DNA from: Lewinellaceae bacterium | GTDB lineage: Bacteria; Bacteroidota; Bacteroidia; Chitinophagales; Saprospiraceae | Direction: 5' to 3' | Length of the DNA stretch: 64,000 bases | NCBI GenBank assembly: GCA_020636135.1 | Contig: JACJYK010000001.1 | Span: forward strand, 3,768,501-3,832,500 | In this document: in pieces, positions 17,514-26,466 of the stretch | How positions within the stretch are numbered: position 1 is the first letter of the stretch | Layout: each line of letters begins with the position of its first letter | Notes under the pieces: model-generated | The model's input: only the letters and a program-made list of their open reading frames with translations | Told to the model about the DNA's origin: nothing | Databases searched by the model: none | Position numbers and translations under genes: made by a program

Positions 17514-18317
17514 ATGAAAATCGTATTCAAAGCAATTATCCTGACCATCAGCACCCTGGCCTTGTTACCAATAGCCCATGCTCAGGATAAACTATACTAT
17601 TCTCCGGATATTTACAAACAGATGGTTGCTGCCTATGAAAGCGCCAATCTAAAATTGGGTACAGACAAACTTTCAAAATCGGTGCGCTACGAAGTACTTA
17701 AAATGATGGCGCTTACTCCCAGCAGCAAGGCATCTAAAATAAATGCCATCGGTGCATGTGCCCTAAAAAAAGGTTACTTAAAATCATCTGAACTGGGATT
17801 GATCAACAACTTTTTAAAAATGGAAGTAGCCGGTGACTTAAGTGGTTCGCTAAAAGCAATCTCAGCTATGCGCAATTGCAAACCCAGTTCGGCCATCATG
17901 TCAGAAATTGTCAGGCAACTGAATACGGAATCTTCAGGTTCTACGCCACACACCGCAACAGAAAACGAATCTTCTCCCGCTCCGTCCGGAAATATTGACG
18001 GGAGCACGATCGATGACATAGGGGATGCGGTGGAAGATGTAATAGAAGCCGAAGGAGTTGTCTTTGGCGCTATCACAGGCGCTATAGCCGGAGCTGAAGG
18101 CGGGCCCGCGGGGGCAATTGCAGGGGCCGGAGTCGGAGCACAGATTGGAAAAGCCGTCGGAGAAGCTGCCGCATCCGTTTGGAGGGTGGTCTACAACTTT
18201 CTTTTCAAGAAGAAAGAAGATGGAGTCATTGCCGGGCCAAATGGTGAAGATTGTCAAGAACCTTTTACTCTGCCTTCTACAGAGGGGCTTCCATCACTCC
18301 CACCACCACGTAATTGA
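17514..18317 (+). CDS. exported protein C with glycine-zipper segment and GVxAGPNG motif
   Basis: A 267-residue protein with a signal peptide (LTISTLALLPIAHAQ). Residues about 20-140 are mostly helical with several cysteines (IGACALKKG, MRNCKPSS). After a polar linker there is a glycine/alanine-rich segment (about residues 180-225, GAITGAIAGAEGGPAGAIAG then GVGAQIGKAVGEA) of glycine-zipper type, then an aromatic basic helix (VVYNFLFKKKEDG) and the motif GVIAGPNGED. The last two elements match the same order in proteins A and B, though the final domain is replaced by a short Pro-rich tail. Glycine zippers occur in membrane-inserting proteins and class II bacteriocins; membrane activity here is only an inference. 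Confidence 0.7.
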   Translation: MKIVFKAIILTISTLALLPIAHAQDKLYYSPDIYKQMVAAYESANLKLGTDKLSKSVRYEVLKMMALTPSSKASKINAIGACALKKGYLKSSELGLINNFLKMEVAGDLSGSLKAISAMRNCKPSSAIMSEIVRQLNTESSGSTPHTATENESSPAPSGNIDGSTIDDIGDAVEDVIEAEGVVFGAITGAIAGAEGGPAGAIAGAGVGAQIGKAVGEAAASVWRVVYNFLFKKKEDGVIAGPNGEDCQEPFTLPSTEGLPSLPPPRN

Positions 18318-18578
18318 TGGAAAATCCACTAATCTTTTGTCAGCAAGAGTCTGCCCGGATCTGCGGTCAGGCTCTTATGACATTTATTATGAAATCCCAG
18401 GCACCCGATTCCGGATCCGTCAGTCAGTCATGAGATGCCTATTATGAAAATTGATTTTGTATTCCCGGTGACTAACGATTTCGTTGTGACATGTCATCCA
18501 GGCCGGAAAAGCAGGATAGCCAACCGCTTCAACAATAATATTATACCTTACTTTCGAAAAAATTACAATTTCTGCACT

Positions 18579-19202
18579 ATGACCGATGTATCCATCCTGA
18601 TCATCGAAGATGAAGGAATCGTTGCCGAAGACATTGCAAGCCGGTTACGGAAATTGGGATATGAAGTAGCCGGAATCAAGAACAGCAGTGAGCAGGCATT
18701 GAATTTTTTGGCCATCCATAGTCCTGACCTCATCTTGTGCGATATCATGATCGACGGAGAACTGGATGGCATTCAGGTAGCTGAACAGATCTACAATGCC
18801 AAAAAGATACCGCTGATCTTTGTCACCGCGCTGGCAGACCGCAATACCCTGGAGCGGGCTAAAAAAGTACTTCCATACGGCTACATTGTTAAGCCGATTG
18901 ATAATCACGATTTGCTAACAGCCATCGAACTGGCACTGTACAAACACAGCATGGAGCTGGAAAAACTGGCTATTACAACGGATAAGATCAATAGTATCAC
19001 CAATGCTCCGGTGACCGAACGGGAATTTGAAATGCTGACCGATATTATGAAAGGTCTGACCAATGCGCAAATCAGCGAATCCAGATTCATCTCTGTCAGC
19101 ACGGTGAAATTTCACATTGGTAAATTACTGGAGAAAATGGAAGTCACCAACCGGGCAGACGCCCTGCACAAGATCATTTCACTGATTACGGATACGCATT
19201 AG
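18579..19202 (+). CDS. response regulator, receiver plus LuxR-type HTH
   Basis: A 207-residue two-component response regulator. The receiver domain has the acidic pair ED at residues 10-11, the phospho-acceptor Asp55 (LILCDIMIDGE), and the conserved lysine in YIVKPID. The C-terminus is a GerE/LuxR helix-turn-helix (VTEREFEMLTDIMKGLTNAQ, then SVSTVKFHIGKLLEKM). An in-frame extension to 18435 lacks domain character, and the ATG at 18579 begins the receiver directly. A -7-like TACTTTCG precedes it by about 20 bases. It is the likely partner of the kinase at 13950 and the likely binder of the CTRTAC dyads (inference). Confidence 0.9.
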   Translation: MTDVSILIIEDEGIVAEDIASRLRKLGYEVAGIKNSSEQALNFLAIHSPDLILCDIMIDGELDGIQVAEQIYNAKKIPLIFVTALADRNTLERAKKVLPYGYIVKPIDNHDLLTAIELALYKHSMELEKLAITTDKINSITNAPVTEREFEMLTDIMKGLTNAQISESRFISVSTVKFHIGKLLEKMEVTNRADALHKIISLITDTH

Positions 19203-19231
19203 ATTACAGACACCAAACATTTGGCACGAGC

Positions 19232-19393
19232 ATGGAAGAAGAAAATCAGGAAAAAATTCAAATCAACCAGGCTCATCAGTTTGCAGCCTATTATTCCAAA
19301 TTCTTTTTAGAACAACTGGATAAAGAACTTGACCAGTATCATCTCGGTGATCCGGAAACTTACCCGGATCCCGACGAACAAAAAGAGGGTTAG
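19232..19393 (+). CDS. small acidic hypothetical protein (53 aa)
   Basis: A 53-codon frame beginning MEEENQEKIQINQAHQFAAY, rich in Glu, Gln and Asp with an amphipathic helix (QFAAYYSKFFLEQLDKELDQ) and a DPETYPDPDEQ tail. It starts 29 bases after the response regulator stop. Protein-like composition and the lack of an alternative explanation support it as a real small gene; the family is not recognised. Confidence 0.5.
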   Translation: MEEENQEKIQINQAHQFAAYYSKFFLEQLDKELDQYHLGDPETYPDPDEQKEG

Positions 19394-19449
19394 GATTGTC
19401 ATTATAGTAGTAGCGGGTTTAGTTTCCGCTCAAACATGTGTCTAAAACC

Positions 19450-19836
19450 ATGCGCATCATGAAACCCAAATCAAAATCCGACAAAAAGGCGTACCCGCAT
19501 TATCCGGCCAAAGAAGATATCTATAAGCATGAGGAAAAGGTGCCGCTGGACGTATCTGGAAACCCCTTAAAGCCGTCGGTTAAACGGGCTGCCAAATCGT
19601 CGGTATCTGCTCCGGAAAATCAACTTGGAGATTCCGAGGCGGAACAAAAGGAAAACAAGCGCATATTCACCGACGCTGAGGATGATGGCTGGAATGAAGC
19701 CAATTTCGATGAGGAGCACACCGGTGACGACCTTGATGTTCCGGGCAGTGAGGAAGATGATGATCAGGAAGATATTGGTGAAGAGGACGAAGAAAACAAC
19801 TACTACAGCCTGGGTGGCGACCGGCATGATGCATAA
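19450..19836 (+). CDS. acidic low-complexity hypothetical protein
   Basis: A 128-residue protein with a basic N-terminal third (KPKSKSDKKAYPHYPAKEDI, VPLDVSGNPLKPSVKRAAK) and a strongly acidic C-terminal half (DDLDVPGSEEDDDQEDIGE). There is no signal peptide or membrane segment. It looks like a largely disordered Bacteroidota-type protein; no function can be assigned. I chose the ATG at 19450; a GTG at 19438 and an ATG at 19459 are alternatives. Confidence 0.6.
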   Translation: MRIMKPKSKSDKKAYPHYPAKEDIYKHEEKVPLDVSGNPLKPSVKRAAKSSVSAPENQLGDSEAEQKENKRIFTDAEDDGWNEANFDEEHTGDDLDVPGSEEDDDQEDIGEEDEENNYYSLGGDRHDA

Positions 19837-19964
19837 TCGGGGGCTTCCAAGTATAAAATTCATATAATTTTTTTTGAGGAAAGTAATTATCTTGCTGGCT
19901 ATGCAGACCATGATTTAAAGTAGGATTGGTACGCATTATAGAAAAACCTCAAAAAAACCAAAAA

Positions 19965-20588
19965 ATGAAACTTTTACATGTCAACGCCTCTCCAAGAGGT
20001 GCGCAGTCGCGTACGTTGGAGATTAGTAAAGAATTTACCTCTACCCTAAAAGCCCGTTATCCGGATTTAGAAATCAAAGAACTGGATCTCAACAAGATCG
20101 AACTGCCCAAAGTAGTAGGTGGCGCTGTCGATGCCAAATACGCCATCATGCAAGGGGGTGCTCCCAGTGAAGATGCCAGATCTACCTGGGAGGAAATCGT
20201 GGCATTAGCCAGCGATTTTGTTAATCACGACATGTACCTGATCTCCTGTCCGATGTGGAACTTCTCCATACCCTACCGGTTGAAGCAATACATAGACATT
20301 ATCATGCAGGCAGGTATCCTGTTTAACTTCACTGAAAATGGCGTGGAAGGACTCGCCAAGGGTAAAAAAATGTATTGCATTACCACACGGGGAAGCAATT
20401 ATGCCAAGGGAAGTCCCATGGAGCAATTCGACTTCATTGAGCCTTACCTCCGGTCAATATTTGGTTTTGCGGGCATCTATGATATCACATTCGTAAACGC
20501 ACAACCACTGGATTATGCACCCGGCATCACCCAATCCAGTATGAACCTGGCGAAACATGAAGCCCAGCAAATGGCAGCGGCCATTTAA
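19965..20588 (+). CDS. azoR: FMN-dependent NADH-azoreductase
   Basis: A 207-residue flavodoxin-fold quinone/azo reductase that uses FMN and NADH to reduce quinones and azo dyes in two-electron steps. It starts at MKLLHVNASPRG; the phosphate-binding SPRGAQSRTLEIS, the FMN loop PMWNFSIPYRLKQYID and YCITTRGSNYAKGSP are typical of AzoR. An upstream TTG at 19926 is in frame but unlikely. The gene stands alone and ends at a strong terminator. Confidence 0.92.
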   Translation: MKLLHVNASPRGAQSRTLEISKEFTSTLKARYPDLEIKELDLNKIELPKVVGGAVDAKYAIMQGGAPSEDARSTWEEIVALASDFVNHDMYLISCPMWNFSIPYRLKQYIDIIMQAGILFNFTENGVEGLAKGKKMYCITTRGSNYAKGSPMEQFDFIEPYLRSIFGFAGIYDITFVNAQPLDYAPGITQSSMNLAKHEAQQMAAAI

Positions 20589-20611
20589 TTGCCAATAAAA
20601 GACATATTATC

Positions 20612-20652
20612 CCGGTGGGGTTCCGATGTACAGGCTCCACCGGATTTTTTTT
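20612..20652 (+). terminator. rho-independent terminator after azoR
   Basis: A 9-bp stem starting CCGGTGG and closing CCACCGG (20612-20620 with 20635-20643, one G-T pair) followed by eight Ts at 20645-20652. It lies between the convergent azoR and AspT-type transporter genes. Confidence 0.85.
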
Positions 20653-20665
20653 ACAGGCTCTCTGA

Positions 20666-22354
20666 TCAGGTAAACAATAAGACAAGCAACTGCGCAACAA
20701 ATATCCGGAAGATGGTAACGAGCGGATAGACCTGAGCATAGGATGCTATGGGTACATCCGAGTTCAAATAAGAAGTACTGAATGACAAAGCTGCCGGATC
20801 GGTATAGCCGCCGCTCATTAGCCCGGCTAACTGAAGGAAATTAAGTTTCATAAAAAAACCGCCTACCAGCACCATCAGGATCAGTGGAACAAAGGTGATC
20901 ACTGAACCGTAGACCAGCCACATCCAGCCGTTGTATTGCACAAAATAGTCGTAAAAGTGTTCACCGGCATGGACACCCACCGCTGCAAAGAACAAACTGA
21001 TACCCAGATCCTTCATGAAATGAATTGCACCGGTGTTGATGTAGGAGTGGATGAAACTGATGCCTCCATAGCGGCTGACGAATAGCGCCATGATCAGCGG
21101 TCCCGCAGCAAAACCCAGCCGGATGGGTACTGGCAAACTCGGGATAAGGATTGGAATCGATCCCAATAATATTCCTAAGAGCAGCCCGCCAAACAATGAA
21201 AGAAAATCCGGTTCCAGTAATTTCTTTTCCGAATTCCCGATAATCTTCTCCGCCTCATCAATAGCTTCAGGACTCCCTACCACCCGCAGTTTATCACCAA
21301 AGAACAATACCAGTGAAGGCCGTGCCAGCAATTCCCTGCCAGCCCGGTACACCCGTGTTACTTTAAGATCGTAGGTATTGTAAAGATCCAGCTCCGTCAG
21401 TTTTTTGTGCATGGCTGACTTACGGGTAACAAAAAGTGTCCTGCTGATCAGCCCAGTGCTGGTCTCGATGAATGAGTCATTGGACTCCCTTCCGACCGCC
21501 GCGATGAATTCATCTACATCTTTTTCCAGGCCTACAACCATCATCACATCCCCTTTCTGCAGATGTGTGTCCATGGTTGGGGAGAAAACATCCTTAAAAC
21601 CACTGTGCTTCATGCGGGAAATAACCACCTCCTTATCCAGGTTCTTAAGCACCTGGTGCAAGGTCTGGCCTTCGATCTCCGGATTGATGATCCGGCACTT
21701 CTTATGGATCAATGGCTCCTCACGGTTAATCCGCATCATACGAAACTTCTTCAACTCCTTGTCAGGATCCACCTTTAGCAGGAGTTTGGAACCAATGATC
21801 GAAAAGATAATCCCAAAGACACCCAGCGGGTAAGTGATCGCATAGCCTATCGCCGGGTCGTTCAGTACCCGCTCCGGGTACTGTTGTCCGATTTCCGTCA
21901 ATACACTCTTGGCAGCTCCCAGTCCGGGAGTATTGGTGACAGCTCCGGACATGATGCCCACCACATTTTCGATAGGAAGACCGGTGAAGCGGAATACACC
22001 ATAAGCCATCAGCCCGCCCATCAGGACCATGCCTACTGCCAATAAATTGAACCGGAGCCCTTCGGCCCGGAACGAAGAAAAAAACGAGGGCCCTACCTGC
22101 AATCCAATACCATAAACAAAGAATATAAGCCCCAGGTCACGGATAAAATCAAGGATATCGGTTTCGATCCGGTATCCAAAATGACCCAGCAGCAGTCCGG
22201 TAAACATTATGGCTGCAACCCCCAACGAGATTTTGCGCACCCGGATCCGGCCGACAAATACGCCGGTGCCAATAGCCAGCATGATAACGACCAGGGACTG
22301 GATGACGCCTGGATTTTCGGACGGATAGAGCAGGTCATGGATCCAGTCAAACAT
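20666..22354 (-). CDS. AspT/YidE-family transporter with two RCK_C domains
   Basis: A 562-residue membrane antiporter of the aspartate-alanine exchanger (AAEx) superfamily. Two blocks of five to six membrane segments flank a soluble middle region with two TrkA-C/RCK_C domains (about residues 215-380; for example DVMMVVGLEKDVDEFIAAVG and DKLRVVGSPEAIDEAEKIIG). Family signatures are IFFVYGIGLQVGPSFFSSF, GAVTNTPGLGAAK and GLMSGGYTDPAALSF. The substrate is unknown; C4-dicarboxylates or amino acids are typical. It is 16 bases downstream of the CocE hydrolase gene on the same strand, so it may import products of the two upstream hydrolases. Confidence 0.88.
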   Translation of the reverse strand: MFDWIHDLLYPSENPGVIQSLVVIMLAIGTGVFVGRIRVRKISLGVAAIMFTGLLLGHFGYRIETDILDFIRDLGLIFFVYGIGLQVGPSFFSSFRAEGLRFNLLAVGMVLMGGLMAYGVFRFTGLPIENVVGIMSGAVTNTPGLGAAKSVLTEIGQQYPERVLNDPAIGYAITYPLGVFGIIFSIIGSKLLLKVDPDKELKKFRMMRINREEPLIHKKCRIINPEIEGQTLHQVLKNLDKEVVISRMKHSGFKDVFSPTMDTHLQKGDVMMVVGLEKDVDEFIAAVGRESNDSFIETSTGLISRTLFVTRKSAMHKKLTELDLYNTYDLKVTRVYRAGRELLARPSLVLFFGDKLRVVGSPEAIDEAEKIIGNSEKKLLEPDFLSLFGGLLLGILLGSIPILIPSLPVPIRLGFAAGPLIMALFVSRYGGISFIHSYINTGAIHFMKDLGISLFFAAVGVHAGEHFYDYFVQYNGWMWLVYGSVITFVPLILMVLVGGFFMKLNFLQLAGLMSGGYTDPAALSFSTSYLNSDVPIASYAQVYPLVTIFRIFVAQLLVLLFT

Positions 22355-22370
22355 AGGTTTTTTGTTTAAT

Positions 22371-24245
22371 TCACTTCCGGACCGGCAACTTTATCTGTGA
22401 TGGATATTTACTGGAATGGTGAATGGCATTCTTTGCGATCACGCCTTCCGATTCATCGAAGTTATTGCCGCCCGTATTCAAATTGCGCACAAACCTAGGA
22501 AAATTACTGCTGGATATTTCAATCCGGATGCGATGACCTTTGTCAAAATAGTTGCTGGTGGCCATCGGAGAAAGTTCCAGTTTATATACCTGGCCATCGG
22601 TCATAAATACCTCTTTGTCGTAACCTTCCCGGTAACGTGCCCGCTGGATGGTTTCATCCAGGTTGTACGCCGTACCGTCGGGATAGACATCGATCAGTTT
22701 GATGGTAAAATCACTATCCTTGGCATCGGAAGAGACATAGAGGATGGACTCAATATTTCCAGTCACTTCGACCCCTTCAGCAAGCGGATCCGTTGTGTAA
22801 ACCAGGACATCCTGACGTGCCTCCACCTCGCGCTGATCCCTGGCTCCGCCCTGGATGGCATTGCCAGTACAGCACACATTGCCTCCATGAGAAGGTACAG
22901 GATTCATTGGGTCATAGACATAATGATCTGCCTGATCCTGCGCCGGTACCTGCATGGTCAGTTTGCCATCACCATACATCGTATTGGCATCGCCGCCGCT
23001 GGCCAGGTAATAGGTTTGTAGCTTGACATCCTGGGGAGGCCATGTCTCCGCGGATTGCCATTTGTTGCTCCCCATGGTATAATAGCGGACATGAGGCATT
23101 GACTTCAGCTGACCTTCATCATCACCTTTCAGCCAGTAATCAAACCAGCCGTAGATCATTCCGGAATAATCCAGACGGGCATCACCTACGGAGCGCTCGC
23201 CGACAATCGTATTCTCCGTAGCACGGGTATAACTGCAGTGTAAAGTAGGGGCAATGACCATATACTGGTTATCGCGAACCTGAGGATCCGGGGCTGTTTC
23301 GCGGACATGATTGAACAATGCGAGGTTAGGCCCAACCGACACATCATACCAGCAGGCAAACCAGAAGGAGGGTACGCCAATGTCCATATTATCATGGACC
23401 AGCCCGCCTTTGTACCAATCCGGATCATTGGGTTTGCGACGGATCATTTTATCGTAGATCTCCCTTTTACCATGAATATTCTGCAGGATATCGGTGACCG
23501 GCAGATGCGCCAGGGCCGTGTCCATGCCTACCGGTGGATTTTCCGGTGCCAGATCGTAGAACCGGCTGATCCGGATCAGGTCTTCCTGGGTAGCTCCCTC
23601 CGGAATACGCGGCTTGAATTTATCGTGCTCCACACCATAAAGCCAGGCAAAGAACAACATTTGCTCAGCACCACCGCGGTACCAGTTGCCCTGCTCATAA
23701 AATTTTCCTACCCGGCCAACACCGGCCCCGTAGGATTGCGGGACCATGGCTGCATGTGCCGGATGATCGAGGGCGGCAACCGCCATCTGCCATTCCGCAG
23801 TGGAAGAACAACCCAGTGTTCCAATCTTTCCATTGCACCAGGATTGTTTTTGCAGCCAGTCAAAGGCATCGTAACCATCGGTGAGCGGGACACCCAGGAT
23901 ATCCCATTCCCCCTCCGAGAAATAACGTCCCCGCTCATTCTGGATCACGTAAGCATAACCATGCTCCACGGCTTCCATAGCATTTTGCAGCGTGCGGGTA
24001 TGCATTTCACCGTCGCCCCACATATTAAAATTGTAAGGCGTACGCACAAAGATCACCGGTACGGGCTGATCTGTTTTTGGTCGGTAAATGTCCGTACACA
24101 GCCGTATGCCATCACGCATGGGCATCATCACTTTTTGATCGATGACGGCTATTTCTGCTAATTGCTCATATGTTTTATCCTGAGCTTTTACTGGTAGTAC
24201 CTGTATGACGCCGAGCAGTAAAAAGAGATAATAGAATCTGGACAT
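22371..24245 (-). CDS. exported CocE/NonD family hydrolase (S15-like)
   Basis: A 624-residue exported alpha/beta hydrolase with a signal peptide (YYLFLLLGVIQVLPVKAQ). It carries the CocE/X-Pro dipeptidyl-peptidase signature MMPMRDGIRLCTDIYRP, the nucleophile region GTLGCSSTAEWQMAVA, and the C-terminal jelly-roll (DFTIKLIDVYPDGTAYN, HRIRIEISSSNFPRF). Members cleave esters or X-Pro and acyl-amide bonds; the substrate is not predictable. The gene lies between an S9 peptidase and an AspT-type transporter in a leftward operon, suggesting a role in peptide or amide use. Confidence 0.88.
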   Translation of the reverse strand: MSRFYYLFLLLGVIQVLPVKAQDKTYEQLAEIAVIDQKVMMPMRDGIRLCTDIYRPKTDQPVPVIFVRTPYNFNMWGDGEMHTRTLQNAMEAVEHGYAYVIQNERGRYFSEGEWDILGVPLTDGYDAFDWLQKQSWCNGKIGTLGCSSTAEWQMAVAALDHPAHAAMVPQSYGAGVGRVGKFYEQGNWYRGGAEQMLFFAWLYGVEHDKFKPRIPEGATQEDLIRISRFYDLAPENPPVGMDTALAHLPVTDILQNIHGKREIYDKMIRRKPNDPDWYKGGLVHDNMDIGVPSFWFACWYDVSVGPNLALFNHVRETAPDPQVRDNQYMVIAPTLHCSYTRATENTIVGERSVGDARLDYSGMIYGWFDYWLKGDDEGQLKSMPHVRYYTMGSNKWQSAETWPPQDVKLQTYYLASGGDANTMYGDGKLTMQVPAQDQADHYVYDPMNPVPSHGGNVCCTGNAIQGGARDQREVEARQDVLVYTTDPLAEGVEVTGNIESILYVSSDAKDSDFTIKLIDVYPDGTAYNLDETIQRARYREGYDKEVFMTDGQVYKLELSPMATSNYFDKGHRIRIEISSSNFPRFVRNLNTGGNNFDESEGVIAKNAIHHSSKYPSQIKLPVRK

Positions 24246-24290
24246 CGTGTTTTTTTTATCGGTCTGAAAGAATATTTATACCATGTGTTG

Positions 24291-26315
24291 CTAGGGATGG
24301 CGATCAAACCAAGCCAGGATATGAGCCACCTTACTGACCAGATAACTTGGTCTTCCGGCGATACCATGGCCGGATTCAGGAATGCGCACCATGACTGATT
24401 CCACACCCTGCAATTGCAGTGCCCCGTAAAACTGTTCGGTTTCCGCAATGGGAGTACGGTAGTCCACCTCTCCGGTGATCAGCATGGTTGGCGTCCTGAC
24501 ATGACCAACCAGTGAAATCGGGGAACGGGCCATGAAGTGCTCCTGGTTCTCCCAGGGATACCCGGGGAACCAATACTTGTAGTAGTTGGCATAGTTATCA
24601 GCATACAGTGAAAAGCTATACCAGTTGATCACCGGCTTGGCCACCACGGCGGCGCGGAACCGGTTGGTCTTGCCAATACTCCAGGCCGTAGGCACTCCCC
24701 CTCCGCTGCCTCCGGTGATGTACAGCCGGTCAGGATTAACAAAACCTTTAGCCAGCATGACATCGACACCGGTCATCAGATCGTCATAGTCCTGCCCGGG
24801 ATAGTTGTGATGGATCTTATTGGCAAATGCATCACCATAACTGGTCGACCCTCTGGGATTGGTGTACAGCACGACATAACCGGCGCTGGCGTAGCACTGG
24901 ATCTCCATCGAAAATTGGGGACCATAAGATGAGAAAGGCCCTCCATGAATTTCCAGGATCAAAGGATACTTCTTGCTGGCATCAAAATCGGGAGGATAGA
25001 CGATCCAGCCCTGGATCTGCTGCTGATCGTATGAGGAAGGATATCGGATCATCTCCACCTTTCCCAGGGACCGATAGCTGAAGAGGTCATCGTTTACATG
25101 GGTTAAGCGTTTCATGGGTTGACCAGGCTGTTTCACGGCAAGGTCGGCCGGAAATTCCGTGGAGGCCAGGGTATAAGCCACCGTGCCATTATCCGATACG
25201 CTGTAAGCGCCACCGGAGTAGGGACGCCCGATGGATAATCCTCCGATGCCGCTGACCAGTCCAGAGCGCTTCCCGTTCATGTCTATTCGCTCAACATAAG
25301 TTTCTCCTTCCGAGGTGTAGGAAATGACCAAACCGGAGGCGGTCCAGGCAACAGCTTCCACATCACGGTCAAAATCACAGGTCAGGCATTTGGTGGTAGC
25401 GTTACTTAGGGTACGCAGGTAAAGCCGGGTATTGGCATACCCTTTCAGTTCATCATCGAAGCCCAGGTAAGCCAGGAATTTACCATCCGGTGACGGCGTC
25501 GGATCGGTATCCGGACCATTACGGTCGGTGAGCATGGTCATTTCTCCGCTGGTCGCATCGATACGGTAAAGTTCAGGATCCCGGGGGTGGTTCTTGACAT
25601 CGCCATGACGGTTGGAGCTGAAATAGATGGTCTTTGAATCCGGCGACCAGGTCAGAGGTCCCTGGATCTGGAAGTCTCCGGTAGTCATCTGGCGGGGAGT
25701 ACCTCCGTCGATCGGCAATATAAAAAGCTGACGGTATTCATCACGCAGAAATCCAGCGCCGTCAGCACGGTACATCTGCTTGTCAATGATCTTCGCCGGT
25801 TCCGCCCATTTGGCTCCTTCCGGCTTTGGGGGTAGCTTGACATAACTGCGAGGGGTATCGGGTACGGCTATGGTCATGGCGATCCATTGGCCATCCGGTG
25901 AAATGCTTATGCTGCCGGGGCTCTTCTGAAGGTTGGTCAGCATGGCTTCGCGGTCATTGCCGAGCCAGTGCATAAACAACTGGGCACCACGTTCCTGGTT
26001 AGAAACAAAAATGATGCGGTCGCCATCCGGATGCCACATAGGCTGGCTTACACGCTGCAAGCCTGATGTAATGGGTTGTTCGTTCTGGCCATTGACATCG
26101 GTGATCCACAAATTGGCGATACCTCCGTCGGTCATGATGTCATTGCCATTCCTCACAAAGAGGATACGCTGGCCGGCAGGATCAATCGTGGGGCTGGAAA
26201 TGTTCTCCAACTGAAAAATATCCATGGCTTCCAATGGAGTCTTTGTCTGACTCCAGGCGGCAGATGAAGCCATCAGGCCAGCTGAAAGAACTATAAATTT
26301 AAGGTTGAATGGCAT
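24291..26315 (-). CDS. exported S9 family prolyl oligopeptidase-like peptidase
   Basis: A 674-residue peptidase with a signal peptide (FIVLSAGLMASSAAWSQ), an N-terminal TolB-like beta-propeller (residues about 40-400; repeats such as SPDSKTIYFSSN and SPDGKFLAYLG), and a C-terminal S9 catalytic domain. The nucleophile is in GGSGGGVPTAW, where the common form is GGSYGG; the acid and base are in TGEVDYRTPI and ESGHGI. I chose the ATG at 26315 because the longer start (26339) adds a non-signal stretch. It heads the operon with the CocE hydrolase and the transporter, under an excellent promoter. Confidence 0.9.
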   Translation of the reverse strand: MPFNLKFIVLSAGLMASSAAWSQTKTPLEAMDIFQLENISSPTIDPAGQRILFVRNGNDIMTDGGIANLWITDVNGQNEQPITSGLQRVSQPMWHPDGDRIIFVSNQERGAQLFMHWLGNDREAMLTNLQKSPGSISISPDGQWIAMTIAVPDTPRSYVKLPPKPEGAKWAEPAKIIDKQMYRADGAGFLRDEYRQLFILPIDGGTPRQMTTGDFQIQGPLTWSPDSKTIYFSSNRHGDVKNHPRDPELYRIDATSGEMTMLTDRNGPDTDPTPSPDGKFLAYLGFDDELKGYANTRLYLRTLSNATTKCLTCDFDRDVEAVAWTASGLVISYTSEGETYVERIDMNGKRSGLVSGIGGLSIGRPYSGGAYSVSDNGTVAYTLASTEFPADLAVKQPGQPMKRLTHVNDDLFSYRSLGKVEMIRYPSSYDQQQIQGWIVYPPDFDASKKYPLILEIHGGPFSSYGPQFSMEIQCYASAGYVVLYTNPRGSTSYGDAFANKIHHNYPGQDYDDLMTGVDVMLAKGFVNPDRLYITGGSGGGVPTAWSIGKTNRFRAAVVAKPVINWYSFSLYADNYANYYKYWFPGYPWENQEHFMARSPISLVGHVRTPTMLITGEVDYRTPIAETEQFYGALQLQGVESVMVRIPESGHGIAGRPSYLVSKVAHILAWFDRHP

Positions 26316-26365
26316 GCAATACTGTTTTTGGTAAGACAAAATTTGGGATTGAAAATCCTCACAAT

Positions 26366-26395
26366 CAAAGTTAATAGATCAGGTGGTCTTTACAA
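26366..26395 (-). promoter_or_regulatory. Bacteroidota-type promoter for the S9/CocE/transporter operon
   Basis: On the minus strand: TTG, exactly 19 bases, then TAACTTTG (-7 at 26366-26373, -33 at 26393-26395). The predicted leader to the ATG at 26315 is about 45 nucleotides. Confidence 0.78.
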
Positions 26396-26466
26396 CTTCT
26401 TGCGATACAGAGGCTGAAATATTCAATTGATGATCCTTTACTGTCCTATTGTGTTCTATAGAAGAC

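Noticed and set aside
18550..18570. TTATACCTTAC before the response regulator as a fifth dyad
   Set aside because: Only the left half-site resembles the consensus; the right half is absent.
23307..24161. 284-codon frame opposite the CocE hydrolase
   Set aside because: Antisense shadow of a strongly supported gene; no domain features.
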